Assembly: GCA_900555425.1 (NCBI GenBank)
Contig: UNSM01000038.1
Span: 1 to 6,176 of the forward strand
Length of the DNA: 6,176 nucleotides
Origin: Candidatus Saccharimonadota bacterium
GTDB lineage: Bacteria; Patescibacteriota; Saccharimonadia; Saccharimonadales; Saccharimonadaceae
Reading direction: 5' to 3'
Position numbers and translations under genes: made by a program. Positions 1-6,176 of this stretch are shown here, in pieces. The notes below the pieces were generated by a model. The model did no database searches. It saw nothing but the letters and a program-made list of their open reading frames with translations, and had not been told where the DNA came from. Each line of letters starts with the position of its first letter. Positions within the stretch are counted from its first letter, which is position 1.

Positions 1-78
1 TGCTCATCTGTATTCGTTCCATTTGGACCATACACTATCAAACAACAGCGTTTTTCGTCTCGTCCAGTTAATTCACCT

Positions 79-711
79 TTAATTATAAGCAGTCAGAATC
101 AAATCTCCGTCGACATACTCGCCTAAAAATACATCTCCGTAGGATTCCAAGCCTCGTTTTTTAAGCTGACCAAGCAACCACTTTTCGTCTTTTCCAATTA
201 CGTCCAAGATATCAGCTTGCAATTGACCGTCCGTTATTAACGGGAATTTCGGATTTTCCTCGCCTTTGTGCGAAATAATGAGCTCGCCATCCTGTTCAAC
301 AACAGCCCTTTTCACGTCTTTCGTCGAGTAAATATTATGAGTTCGAAGCTTGAAAGAAACATCATGAGCACTTAAGCCGACCTTCTCGCAATTTTCGATA
401 TTTATCTTCCCATTATCTATAATTATCAAAGCCTTACCGTCAATCAGCTGCTTAGCCTTAACGCTATGCTTCTTTATCCACTTCAGTGTTAACACTAGCA
501 CGCACCATATGCACAAAATCCCAACATAGTCCAAAATCTTAATATCATTATTGTAAATAACGCCACCAATAATACCACCAAGTACGTAATTCTGAACTTG
601 ATCGCTAGCGGAAGATGGCGCCAGATTACCTTTTCCCGTGATGTTAATTATTATCGTCAGCGCAAAAAATCCGATCAATAATTTTATTGCTACTAAAATA
701 AATTCATTCAT
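79..711 (-). CDS. DUF421 / YetF-family small membrane protein
   Basis: Predicted inner-membrane protein of 210 aa from the DUF421 (YetF/YkjA/YcaP-like) family, whose biochemical role is not established. Three hydrophobic segments are visible at about residues 4-24, 41-54 and 60-78. A Lys-rich turn (79-88) follows, then a soluble alpha/beta domain (about 88-210), probably cytoplasmic. The family signature lies between TM1 and TM2: a TGKG turn at 25-28, then an Asp-Gln-Val-Gln-Asn stretch leading into GGIIGGVIYN (45-54). The soluble part has the usual DGK strand start (91-93), the LSAHD region (113-117) and a DG-containing strand (141-145). The length is close to the common 210-230 aa forms. 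The ATG at 711 is preceded by a weak AGG at 718-720, 6 nt away. It lies downstream of a terminator, so it is probably transcribed separately from rsmD. The SASDQVQN wording resembles versions I associate with Firmicutes. Family assignment is firm; function is unknown. Confidence 0.88.
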   Translation of the reverse strand: MNEFILVAIKLLIGFFALTIIINITGKGNLAPSSASDQVQNYVLGGIIGGVIYNNDIKILDYVGILCIWCVLVLTLKWIKKHSVKAKQLIDGKALIIIDNGKINIENCEKVGLSAHDVSFKLRTHNIYSTKDVKRAVVEQDGELIISHKGEENPKFPLITDGQLQADILDVIGKDEKWLLGQLKKRGLESYGDVFLGEYVDGDLILTAYN

Positions 712-733
712 AATTTACCTACTTTTTTCTATT

Positions 734-760
734 AAAAACGCTCTGATACTTATCAGAACG
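734..760 (-). terminator. Rho-independent terminator ending the tyrS-to-rsmD operon
   Basis: Read on the minus strand, 10 nt after the rsmD stop, CGTTCTGAT and ATCAGAGCG pair as a 9-bp stem with one G-U pair around an AAGT loop (739-760). A run of five T follows (A734-738 on the plus strand), then AAT. This is the classic intrinsic-terminator layout. On the plus strand no T-run follows the hairpin, so it works in one direction only, for the minus-strand operon. It falls in the 59-nt gap between rsmD and the DUF421 gene, so that gene must rely on read-through or on a promoter overlapping the hairpin or the 3' end of rsmD. No convincing -35/-10 pair was seen there. Confidence 0.85.
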
Positions 761-770
761 CTCATCAAAC

Positions 771-1316
771 TTATTTCAATCGTAGGAACTTGGTGAGGTG
801 CGCCTCCCCATAACTACGACTGTCCACCACAACAGTTTTGTCTTGAACTGGCACCTCACCTATTCCTGGATGTGATAATATCATAGTTCCACCCGGTTTG
901 AGTAGTCTCATTAGCCTAGAAACTGTGGAAAACTGTGGATTATGGTATGGCGGATCAGCAAAAATAACATCAAATTCCCCTGTTGAACTCGCGCTTTCCA
1001 ACCAATTTACTATCGTTGTTTTTATTACAATAGATTTTTCTTCGACACCCAAAATGCTTATGTTTTCAGCAATTACTCGCTGAGCGACTCGATCTCGCTC
1101 CACGAAAACCACCGACTCTGCGCCGCGACTTAATGCCTCTAGCCCAACAGCACCAGACCCCGCAAAAGCATCCAAAACCCGCGCGCCGCGTATCGATTCA
1201 CCCAAAGAATTGAACATAGCTGAACGTACTCGCTCGCCCATAGGATGAGTTGTTGAGCCGGGCGGAGTTTTTATGAATCGTCCGCCAAATTCGCCAGAGA
1301 TAATCCTAACTCTCAC
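771..1316 (-). CDS. rsmD: 16S rRNA (guanine(966)-N2)-methyltransferase RsmD
   Basis: SAM-dependent methyltransferase that modifies G966 (E. coli numbering) of 16S rRNA in the assembling 30S subunit. Residues are counted from the GTG at 1316 (181 aa). The N-terminal RsmD signature RIISGEFGGR (4-13) is present, followed by THPMGERVRSAMFN (23-36), where most families read R-P-T-x-(D/E)-R-V-R-(E)-A-(L/M)-F-N. The Rossmann SAM-binding motif I is DAFAGSGAVGLEALSRGA (49-66), with the acidic motif II at VERD (72-75). The catalytic motif IV is DPPY (121-124). The total length is normal. The reading frame can be extended to a TTG at 1331. I prefer the GTG because GAGG at 1326-1329 lies 9 nt upstream of it, because its product starts Met-Arg-Val-Arg-Ile-Ile as in homologues, and because TTG 1331 has only a GGAA 2 nt away. 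The start overlaps the end of the upstream gene by 11 nt, which implies translational coupling. It is the last gene of the operon. Confidence 0.95.
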   Translation of the reverse strand: MRVRIISGEFGGRFIKTPPGSTTHPMGERVRSAMFNSLGESIRGARVLDAFAGSGAVGLEALSRGAESVVFVERDRVAQRVIAENISILGVEEKSIVIKTTIVNWLESASSTGEFDVIFADPPYHNPQFSTVSRLMRLLKPGGTMILSHPGIGEVPVQDKTVVVDSRSYGEAHLTKFLRLK

Positions 1317-2130
1317 TTTTTTCTGCCTCAAGTTTCCAAATGGACGCCAGCCAACCCAACATCACCGACTTTATAATAATCGGCATTAGCTCGTGATTTG
1401 TCTGCCAAGCAAGGTCCGTCGTCCAACCGCTCTTGCTAAAATTGTCATACATTTTCATTGATGCTACGGCGTGAACTTGATCCAAATAATACTCACGATA
1501 GCCGTGATTTTTCACTTGCGATATCTCATTACTACTTGGAATTGCGTCCTTAAAACGCGGATATGCCACCACGCTAGCCACGCCAGCTTCAAACGCCACG
1601 TGCGTTGTCATCATGCCTTTGGCGCCCCAGAATTTCCAATTATTCTTAATCAGCTCAATTCCATTATCGCCCTTCATGAGATTTTTCTTCAAAATTGAGG
1701 TTCGCGTCTCCAACCCTTCGCCACCGCGAAGTTCCGCCATAGCTTGTTCCAGAGGAAAATGATGAGCCGGAGTCAAACCGTCGGTAATCGCGTGTGCCAT
1801 CCAAGCCGCCTCAAACGCTGCTCGCTCGGAATTATTTGTTCGCAGTGCTCGGGCTAAATTGCCAATATGTCCGTCAATCATCTCCAAGAGCGCAGTGTCA
1901 TTCGGATCGTCCGGATTTATAAAGTGCCAAGGCTCATCCACAGCCGGACTTTTTCGCTTGACGCCATCAGGACCATTCTTGCCCTCAAAATGAAGAATGT
2001 TTTTAATGTCAGGAAAATCACACCAATCAGGAAGAATTGGTTCTATATTTTTCCTTGCGACCCGATCTATTTTTTGGTGGACGCCAATAAATCGACCAGA
2101 GCCATCCCTAATTGTTGTTCCTGCGTACAT
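1306..2130 (-). CDS. Predicted zinc-dependent phospholipase C / S1-P1 nuclease-fold protein, no signal peptide
   Basis: Protein of 274 aa with the metal-ligand pattern of the all-helical zinc phospholipase C / P1 nuclease superfamily. The strongest evidence is HAITDGLTPAH (113-123): His113-x3-Asp117-x5-His123 has the same spacing as His118/Asp122/His128 of B. cereus PLC and His116/Asp120/His126 of P1 nuclease. His177-x3-Glu181 matches His142/Glu146 of PLC. Asp74 and His88 are 14 apart, like Asp55/His69 of PLC, next to a PWHFIN segment (67-72) resembling the family's HF-I-D motif. His18 in a helix-like VHQKIDRVA stretch could stand for PLC His14. Known PLC and P1 enzymes are secreted and use the mature N-terminal Trp as a zinc ligand. 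Here the N-terminus (MYAGTTIRDG) has no signal peptide or Trp, and an in-frame TAA 9 nt upstream rules out an earlier start. The protein is therefore probably cytoplasmic, with an altered third metal site. It starts 1 nt after the recG stop without a Shine-Dalgarno and is probably coupled to it. Fold is fairly sure; substrate (phospholipid, nucleic acid or other) is unknown. Confidence 0.75.
   Translation of the reverse strand: MYAGTTIRDGSGRFIGVHQKIDRVARKNIEPILPDWCDFPDIKNILHFEGKNGPDGVKRKSPAVDEPWHFINPDDPNDTALLEMIDGHIGNLARALRTNNSERAAFEAAWMAHAITDGLTPAHHFPLEQAMAELRGGEGLETRTSILKKNLMKGDNGIELIKNNWKFWGAKGMMTTHVAFEAGVASVVAYPRFKDAIPSSNEISQVKNHGYREYYLDQVHAVASMKMYDNFSKSGWTTDLAWQTNHELMPIIIKSVMLGWLASIWKLEAEKSES
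1326..1329 (-). promoter_or_regulatory. Shine-Dalgarno GAGG deciding the rsmD start
   Basis: GAGG on the minus strand lies inside the last codons of the upstream phospholipase-fold gene, 9 nt before the GTG at 1314-1316. It supports the GTG over the TTG at 1329-1331, since that TTG itself overlaps the GAGG. Confidence 0.55.
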
Positions 2131-2131
2131 A

Positions 2132-4174
2132 TTAATTTAAAACAGTTAATCGCTGATAGCGACTGACGGCGTGCGCCAGATGATTATATTGTAGCAAATC
2201 TTGTCCCTCTTTGACAAAGCGTTCGGCTTCGGTTTGAGCACGAGCAATTAGCGCCGTATCCGCCAGCGAGGCAATTTTCAAGTTCAAATCCCCGTGTTGC
2301 ATTTTTCCGTAAATTTCACCAGGTCCACGCAATTTCAAATCAACCTCCGCTAAATAAAATCCGTCTTGCGACTTCTCAATCTCCCGAAGTCGTTGACTCG
2401 GCTTATCGTGGCCGCTCATCATCAAATGACAAAAACTCTGATGCGTCCCGCGCCCAACTCGCCCGCGCAATTGATGCAATTGACTCAATCCGAAATTGTC
2501 CGCATTCTCAATCAACATCACCGTCGCATTCGGCACATTCACGCCAACCTCCACCACAGTCGTACTGACTAACATATCCAGCTCACCGTCCGCAAATTTC
2601 TGCATCACTTCAGCTTTTTCTTCGACAGGAAGCTTTCCGTGCAACAACCCAACTCGACGATGGCTGAAAATAGTCTTAGACAATTTATTATATTCCGCCT
2701 CCACCGATTTTTTATCATTATCTGGATTATCATCAATCAACGGACAAATAACGTAAGCTTGGCGACCTTTGGCTAGCTCATTTTCAATCGATTCGTAAAG
2801 CTTCGGAGCTGATGCTGGCGACCAAATCTTAGTCTGAATCGGCTGACGGCCAGAGGGCAACTCGTCCAAAATAGAAATGTCCAATTCTCCGTACAATGTC
2901 AGCGCCAGGCTGCGCGGAATTGGCGTGGCGGTCATGCTTAAAAGATGCGGCATAAAATCAGACTTTTCCAATAAAGCCTGTCTTTGCTTCACGCCAAATC
3001 GGTGCTGCTCGTCAATCACCGCGAAACCTAATTTATGATACGCAACCTTTTCCTGAATTAGCGCGTGCGTGCCGACCACAACGTCAATGTTACCGCTAGC
3101 CAAATTGTCCAATAATTGATTGCGCGCCGCACCTTTCACGTGACCCGTCAGAAGTGCAACCGACACACCAAATGGCGACAATAACTCGTCAAGCGTTTTC
3201 GCATGTTGCTGCGCCAAAATCTCCGTCGGCGCCATAATTGCCGTCTGGAAACCAGCCTTCGCCACTTCCGCAGCCACCAATCCCGCAACGACAGTTTTTC
3301 CCGAGCCAACATCTCCTTGCAACAACCGATTCATCGGATGATCAGACTCCAAATCTTGCAGAATTTGCCACGCAGCTCGGCGCTGAGCGTTCGTCAAAGG
3401 AAACGGCAATTGATCGACGAAGCTCTTCACGACCGACTTATTGAACGGAATTTTCCAGCCTGTTAATCTGGTTTGTTCTTGCTTATTAAATTGTGCCGCC
3501 AATATCATTTCGAACAGCTCCTCAAACGCCAGACGCTCACGACCGCGGGAAATTTCCTCGTGAGTTTTTGGTGCGTGAAAAAATTTAACCGCCTCAGAAC
3601 GACTGACTAATTTTTGGCGCTGAATAATATTTTCCGGCAAAGTTTCGGGTAAAAAATCCATAATCGGACGAATATTTTTCATTAAATCTTGCACGGTTTT
3701 TGGGCGGAGATTTTTGATCGACTTATAAACCGGCTGAATTCCAGACGCATTTTCCACCACTGTTTTGGCAACTTCTTTTGCCAGCTCGACGGACGGATTG
3801 TTGATTTGATAGCGATTATATTGCATGCCAAATTGACCAGAAAAAATAAATTCTGCATCAGATTTTAATTGCGTTTCGCGGTAAGACTGATTGAACCAAA
3901 CCGCCTTAACTTTACCCGATTTATCAGCCAAAACTGCGGTCGTGATTCTAAGTCCACGCCGAACAATACGCGTCGAAACCGACTCGCAGCGCGCCTTAAC
4001 AGTAACTTTTCCTGGCTGAAGATCTGCGATATTAACCGCGGTTGAATAGTCATCATATGCTCGCGGTAAGAAATTCAGAGCATCAGAAACCGTCGTAAGA
4101 CCGGCCGCTGCTAGAGCCTGAGCAGTTTTCGGCCCGACGCCTTTAATTTGCTCGAGAGGAGTTGTTAATTTCAT
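2132..4174 (-). CDS. recG: ATP-dependent DNA helicase RecG
   Basis: Superfamily 2 double-stranded DNA translocase that regresses stalled forks and processes Holliday junctions and R-loops. It has 680 aa, close to the roughly 690 aa of E. coli RecG. Domains in order: an N-terminal helix-hairpin-helix-like segment (IKGVGPKTAQAL, 10-21); the OB-fold wedge domain that splits forks (about 50-130); the Q-like motif PLTNAQRRA (259-267); Walker A GDVGSGKT (287-294); motif Ia APTEILAQQH (315-324); GTHALIQ (368-374); the Walker B DEQH box (388-391); motif III SMTATPIPR (413-421); motif V STTVVEVGVNVPNA (537-550); and motif VI QLRGRVGRG (568-576). The C-terminal TRG region, diagnostic for RecG/Mfd, is GFYLAEVDLKLRGPGEIYG (605-623). 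The downstream part reads KMQHG where many RecGs have T-(R/K)-Q-S-G. All catalytic motifs are intact. The ATG follows the HAD stop directly (TAGATG) with no nearby Shine-Dalgarno, so translation probably re-initiates from the upstream gene. Confidence 0.98.
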   Translation of the reverse strand: MKLTTPLEQIKGVGPKTAQALAAAGLTTVSDALNFLPRAYDDYSTAVNIADLQPGKVTVKARCESVSTRIVRRGLRITTAVLADKSGKVKAVWFNQSYRETQLKSDAEFIFSGQFGMQYNRYQINNPSVELAKEVAKTVVENASGIQPVYKSIKNLRPKTVQDLMKNIRPIMDFLPETLPENIIQRQKLVSRSEAVKFFHAPKTHEEISRGRERLAFEELFEMILAAQFNKQEQTRLTGWKIPFNKSVVKSFVDQLPFPLTNAQRRAAWQILQDLESDHPMNRLLQGDVGSGKTVVAGLVAAEVAKAGFQTAIMAPTEILAQQHAKTLDELLSPFGVSVALLTGHVKGAARNQLLDNLASGNIDVVVGTHALIQEKVAYHKLGFAVIDEQHRFGVKQRQALLEKSDFMPHLLSMTATPIPRSLALTLYGELDISILDELPSGRQPIQTKIWSPASAPKLYESIENELAKGRQAYVICPLIDDNPDNDKKSVEAEYNKLSKTIFSHRRVGLLHGKLPVEEKAEVMQKFADGELDMLVSTTVVEVGVNVPNATVMLIENADNFGLSQLHQLRGRVGRGTHQSFCHLMMSGHDKPSQRLREIEKSQDGFYLAEVDLKLRGPGEIYGKMQHGDLNLKIASLADTALIARAQTEAERFVKEGQDLLQYNHLAHAVSRYQRLTVLN

Positions 4175-4930
4175 CTACGAAACGGCGTTGATACCTTCCA
4201 GAGCGTAAGCCGTATCCTCCCAGCCTCTCACGCCAATTGAATCTACGCCCATTTGCTTCACTGGAAAATCATTGCCGCCTTCTTCAATTTTATCGCCAAA
4301 GAACAGCGTTTCTTCTTTCGACCAGCCGTTCAGTTCAAGCAACCTGCCAATTCCATAAGCCTTATCAATTCCCGGAAGCGTGATGTCAGTGCTGGTCGTA
4401 CCGCCAATTCGCACCTCAAGCCCAGGCAACTTCTCCGCCACCTTGTCGCGATATATCGGACGGACATCCTTATATTTTTCAGCCCACGCATATTTATCTT
4501 CAGGTGTAGCTTGCTGACCCAAAGCCGACATAGTAATCTGGCTATGTCGATCTTCAATTATTTCACCCGCAGGATTCTCGCACCAAATGCCCATTTCCTT
4601 CGCAACTTCTTCCAACGCCGCAGTTATCTGAGTTTTTTGCTCGTCAGACAAATCGTTCGCATACTGAATTTTCCATTCATCATCAGCGGCATCAAATCGA
4701 TAATATCGAGTTCCGCAAGTCGGCATCGCGTGGAACTTCTGAAGTAACTCTGGAGTAACATTCAATCTATCAATCACCTGCTTCTTTATCTGTTGAAACG
4801 TACCGCCAGTAATCACGCAAACGTCATAATTCTCAAGCAATCGACTAAGAACCCCCGCCATACGATCACTAATTGGCGATTTTGTAATTGCTAGCGTATC
4901 GTCCAAGTCAAAACCGATAATTTTCTTCAT
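4175..4930 (-). CDS. HAD-IIB hydrolase, phosphomannomutase (PMM)-like
   Basis: Cytoplasmic HAD-superfamily enzyme of 251 aa that acts through a phospho-aspartate, probably on a sugar phosphate. Motif I is DLDDT (8-12), with nucleophile Asp8 and acid/base Asp10. Motif II is ITGGT (40-44), motif III is probably Lys190 (IDKAYG), and motif IV is GDKIEEGGND (212-221), very like the GDKTMPGGND loop of eukaryotic-type phosphomannomutase. The IIB cap lies between (about 85-185). It contains EDRHSQITMSALGQ (126-139) and IGGTTSTDITLPG (175-187), both alignable to PMM cap segments. Compared with human PMM2 from memory, Arg123 corresponds to Arg128, but substrate-binding Arg134 corresponds to Gln139 and Arg141 to Lys146. 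True mutase activity is therefore doubtful, and phosphatase activity is more likely. The ATG overlaps the tyrS stop by one base (TAATG), with GGGGAG 8 nt upstream. Superfamily and cap type are secure; the substrate is not known. Confidence 0.9.
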   Translation of the reverse strand: MKKIIGFDLDDTLAITKSPISDRMAGVLSRLLENYDVCVITGGTFQQIKKQVIDRLNVTPELLQKFHAMPTCGTRYYRFDAADDEWKIQYANDLSDEQKTQITAALEEVAKEMGIWCENPAGEIIEDRHSQITMSALGQQATPEDKYAWAEKYKDVRPIYRDKVAEKLPGLEVRIGGTTSTDITLPGIDKAYGIGRLLELNGWSKEETLFFGDKIEEGGNDFPVKQMGVDSIGVRGWEDTAYALEGINAVS

Positions 4931-6150
4931 TATTCGTTCTCCCCCATAATTAATACAAATGTGTTTTTACCCTTCTTCAGTAGCGACGTGTCATTGACGA
5001 CTTTATTTTCGGCAAGTTTTTCGCCGTTTAGGCTAATGGCGCCAGATTTTAGCAATCGCTTTGCTTCGCCGTTAGAGCCAACTGCGCCAGATTCTACCAA
5101 CGCTTCAATCACATCAATTCCAGCATCAACGCAAGGAATTTCCTCAGCCAAAGCGCCTAAATCATCGTCCGACAATTTCTTAAAATCGCCGCCACCAAAC
5201 AAAACTTCAGTTACGCGCTCAACAGATTCACGACGCGCGCTACCATGGACAATGTCAGTAACTTCACGCGCCAGAACCTTCTGCGCCGAACGCGCACCTG
5301 GATTGACAGCGTGATTTTCGGCAATAGCCTCAATTGTATCGCGATCCAACATCGTAAATATCTTCATATATTCAATCGCGCTCTCATCATCAACATTCAG
5401 CCAGAATTGGTAGAATTTATAGACGCTGGTTTTATTTTCATCAAGCCAAACCGCGCCGCCTTCAGATTTACCGAATTTACGACCAGTCGACTTATTGATG
5501 AGCAGAGGTGCGGTCATTGCGTAAACTTCAGTGTTTTCTTTCTTACGAATCAGATCCACACCAGATAACAAATTACCCCATTGATCTGATCCGCCAATTT
5601 GCAGATTTACTCCGTACTGATAAAATAGATGCCAAAAATCATAACCCTGAAGTAAAGTATAAGTGAACTCCGCAAAACTCAAACCTTTGCCGTTGTTGAT
5701 GCGCGCCTTGAAAAATTCGCGGCTCACCAAATCCGCCATATTGAAATTTTTACCGATATCGCGAAGAAACGGCAGCAATTCCAGCTCAGCCAGCCAGTCA
5801 GCGTTATCAACCAAAGTAAAATCTCGCCCTGCAAAGATTCGCGAAACTTGAGACTTTAAGGCTTGCTTATTATGCTCAATTTCCTCATACGGAAGCAGAT
5901 TTCGCTCTTCCGTGTCGCGCATATCGCCAATCATTCCCGTGCCGCCGCCAACGAGCAAAAACACTTTATGTCCGCGCTCCAGAAAATGTCGAACCATCAT
6001 ATAGACTGCCAAATGCCCAACATGCAAACTGTCCGCCGAAGGATCCGTCCCCAAATAGAGCGTGAAATTCTCCGAATCGATAAGTTTGTCGTCAGTAAAT
6101 GTGGTCTGATTCCAGAATCCACGCCATTGTAATTCTTCTGATAATTTCAT
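4930..6150 (-). CDS. tyrS: Tyrosyl-tRNA synthetase
   Basis: Class Ic aminoacyl-tRNA synthetase that joins tyrosine to tRNA-Tyr using ATP in the cytoplasm; essential for translation. It has 406 aa, the usual length of bacterial TyrRS. The Rossmann catalytic domain begins with LYLGTDPSADSLHVGH (31-46), in which HVGH (43-46) is the HIGH signature and Tyr32/Asp36 belong to the substrate pocket. GGGTGMIGDM (68-77) follows, then the tyrosine-binding YTLLQGYDF (164-172) and the family signature GGSDQWGN (186-193). The KMSKS loop reads KFGKS (225-229), the common form in bacterial TyrRS with an aromatic or small residue at the second and third positions. The anticodon-binding helical domain covers about 245-335. 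A C-terminal S4 RNA-binding domain occupies about 345-403 (VESGAVGSNGEAKRLLKSG, 352-370). The ATG at 6150 has an AAGGAG Shine-Dalgarno. It is the first gene of the visible operon. Only 26 bases of leader are in view, so a T-box or promoter cannot be judged. Confidence 0.98.
   Translation of the reverse strand: MKLSEELQWRGFWNQTTFTDDKLIDSENFTLYLGTDPSADSLHVGHLAVYMMVRHFLERGHKVFLLVGGGTGMIGDMRDTEERNLLPYEEIEHNKQALKSQVSRIFAGRDFTLVDNADWLAELELLPFLRDIGKNFNMADLVSREFFKARINNGKGLSFAEFTYTLLQGYDFWHLFYQYGVNLQIGGSDQWGNLLSGVDLIRKKENTEVYAMTAPLLINKSTGRKFGKSEGGAVWLDENKTSVYKFYQFWLNVDDESAIEYMKIFTMLDRDTIEAIAENHAVNPGARSAQKVLAREVTDIVHGSARRESVERVTEVLFGGGDFKKLSDDDLGALAEEIPCVDAGIDVIEALVESGAVGSNGEAKRLLKSGAISLNGEKLAENKVVNDTSLLKKGKNTFVLIMGENE
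4939..4944 (-). promoter_or_regulatory. Shine-Dalgarno for the HAD hydrolase inside the tyrS 3' end
   Basis: GGGGAG on the minus strand lies in the Gly-Glu codons near the tyrS C-terminus, 8 nt before the ATG at 4930. It fixes the HAD start and lets the gene be translated independently despite the TAATG overlap with tyrS. Confidence 0.7.
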
Positions 6151-6154
6151 ATCA

Positions 6155-6160
6155 CTCCTT
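6155..6160 (-). promoter_or_regulatory. Strong Shine-Dalgarno of tyrS
   Basis: AAGGAG followed by TGAT and the ATG. The ten-base stretch differs from the perfect anti-16S match AAGGAGGTGAT by one missing G. This is the best ribosome binding site in the window and fits a role as the operon's entry point. Just upstream, TAATAT at 6167-6172 could be a -10 box, but it would leave only about a 10-nt leader and the -35 region lies off the window, so it is not called as a promoter. Confidence 0.75.
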
Positions 6161-6176
6161 TTCTATATATTAGTAT

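Noticed and set aside
1..78. Minus-strand frames open to the window edge downstream of the DUF421 gene, including one reading RCCLIVYGPNGTNTDE and a short one from ATG 29-31 (MVQMERIQMS).
   Set aside because: Fewer than 30 codons are visible. The first frame has only TTG or GTG starts without a ribosome site, the second has no Shine-Dalgarno, and no family is recognised. The Gly-Pro-Asn-Gly stretch is not a proper P-loop.
1..126. Plus-strand frame open from the window edge to a TAA at 124-126, possibly the end of a convergent gene.
   Set aside because: It would run antisense through the last 48 bases of the DUF421 gene, the peptide shows no recognisable pattern, and a short open stretch is expected by chance.
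712..770. Small RNA or attenuator in the gap between rsmD and the DUF421 gene.
   Set aside because: The single hairpin plus T-run is fully explained as an intrinsic terminator, and there is no room for a further structured RNA.
4961..5314. Plus-strand open frame of 117 codons opposite tyrS, and similar ones opposite recG, HAD and rsmD.
   Set aside because: They lie wholly antisense to well-conserved genes, are low-complexity and Ser/Arg-rich, and have no supporting ribosome sites. They are shadows of the real coding frames.
79..6150. Possible UGA recoding as in Gracilibacteria/SR1, because none of the six genes ends in TGA.
   Set aside because: Six stops are too few to infer this. All genes read at normal length under the standard code with no interrupting TGA at conserved glycines.
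6161..6176. TAATAT at 6167-6172 as a -10 promoter box for tyrS.
   Set aside because: The -35 region is outside the window, the implied leader is only about 10 nt and would start within the Shine-Dalgarno, and AT-rich sequence makes chance matches likely.

Overview
The window looks like an ordinary core-genome stretch of a small-genome bacterium. All six recognised genes lie on the minus strand. The base composition is moderate (mid-40s % GC by eye) and spacing is very tight. The gene content and the wording of several motifs suggest Candidatus Saccharibacteria (TM7) or a related Patescibacteria/CPR lineage. Examples are the RsmD motif around His-Pro-Met, the PMM-like HAD hydrolase behind tyrS, and a short signal-less zinc-phospholipase-fold protein. 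This is an inference from family knowledge without a database search (roughly 0.6 confident). The standard code is consistent: every gene reads through full length, and the six stops are TAA or TAG.

In the direction of transcription (right to left), five genes form one compact operon. They are tyrS (tyrosyl-tRNA synthetase, 6150-4930), a HAD-IIB phosphatase of the phosphomannomutase-like type (4930-4175), recG (branched-DNA helicase, 4174-2132), a predicted zinc-dependent phospholipase C / P1-nuclease-fold protein of unknown role (2130-1306), and rsmD (16S rRNA guanine-N2 methyltransferase, 1316-771). The junctions are a 1-nt TAATG overlap, a 0-nt TAGATG, a 1-nt gap, and an overlap of about 11 nt. 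Translational coupling is therefore likely throughout. Only tyrS, the HAD gene and rsmD have a convincing Shine-Dalgarno sequence. A rho-independent terminator at 734-760 closes the operon.

Beyond the terminator is a separate small membrane-protein gene of the DUF421/YetF family (711-79). The last 78 bases (78-1) hold no gene that can be called. At the other edge, 6151-6176 holds the tyrS ribosome binding site and AT-rich sequence that might be a promoter.

The operon mixes translation (tyrS, rsmD) and genome maintenance (recG) with two enzymes of unassigned substrate. I found no mobile element, CRISPR array, RNA gene or defence system. The most interesting item is the phospholipase/P1-nuclease-fold protein. 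It keeps an almost complete tri-zinc ligand pattern but has no signal peptide, and it is embedded between recG and rsmD.
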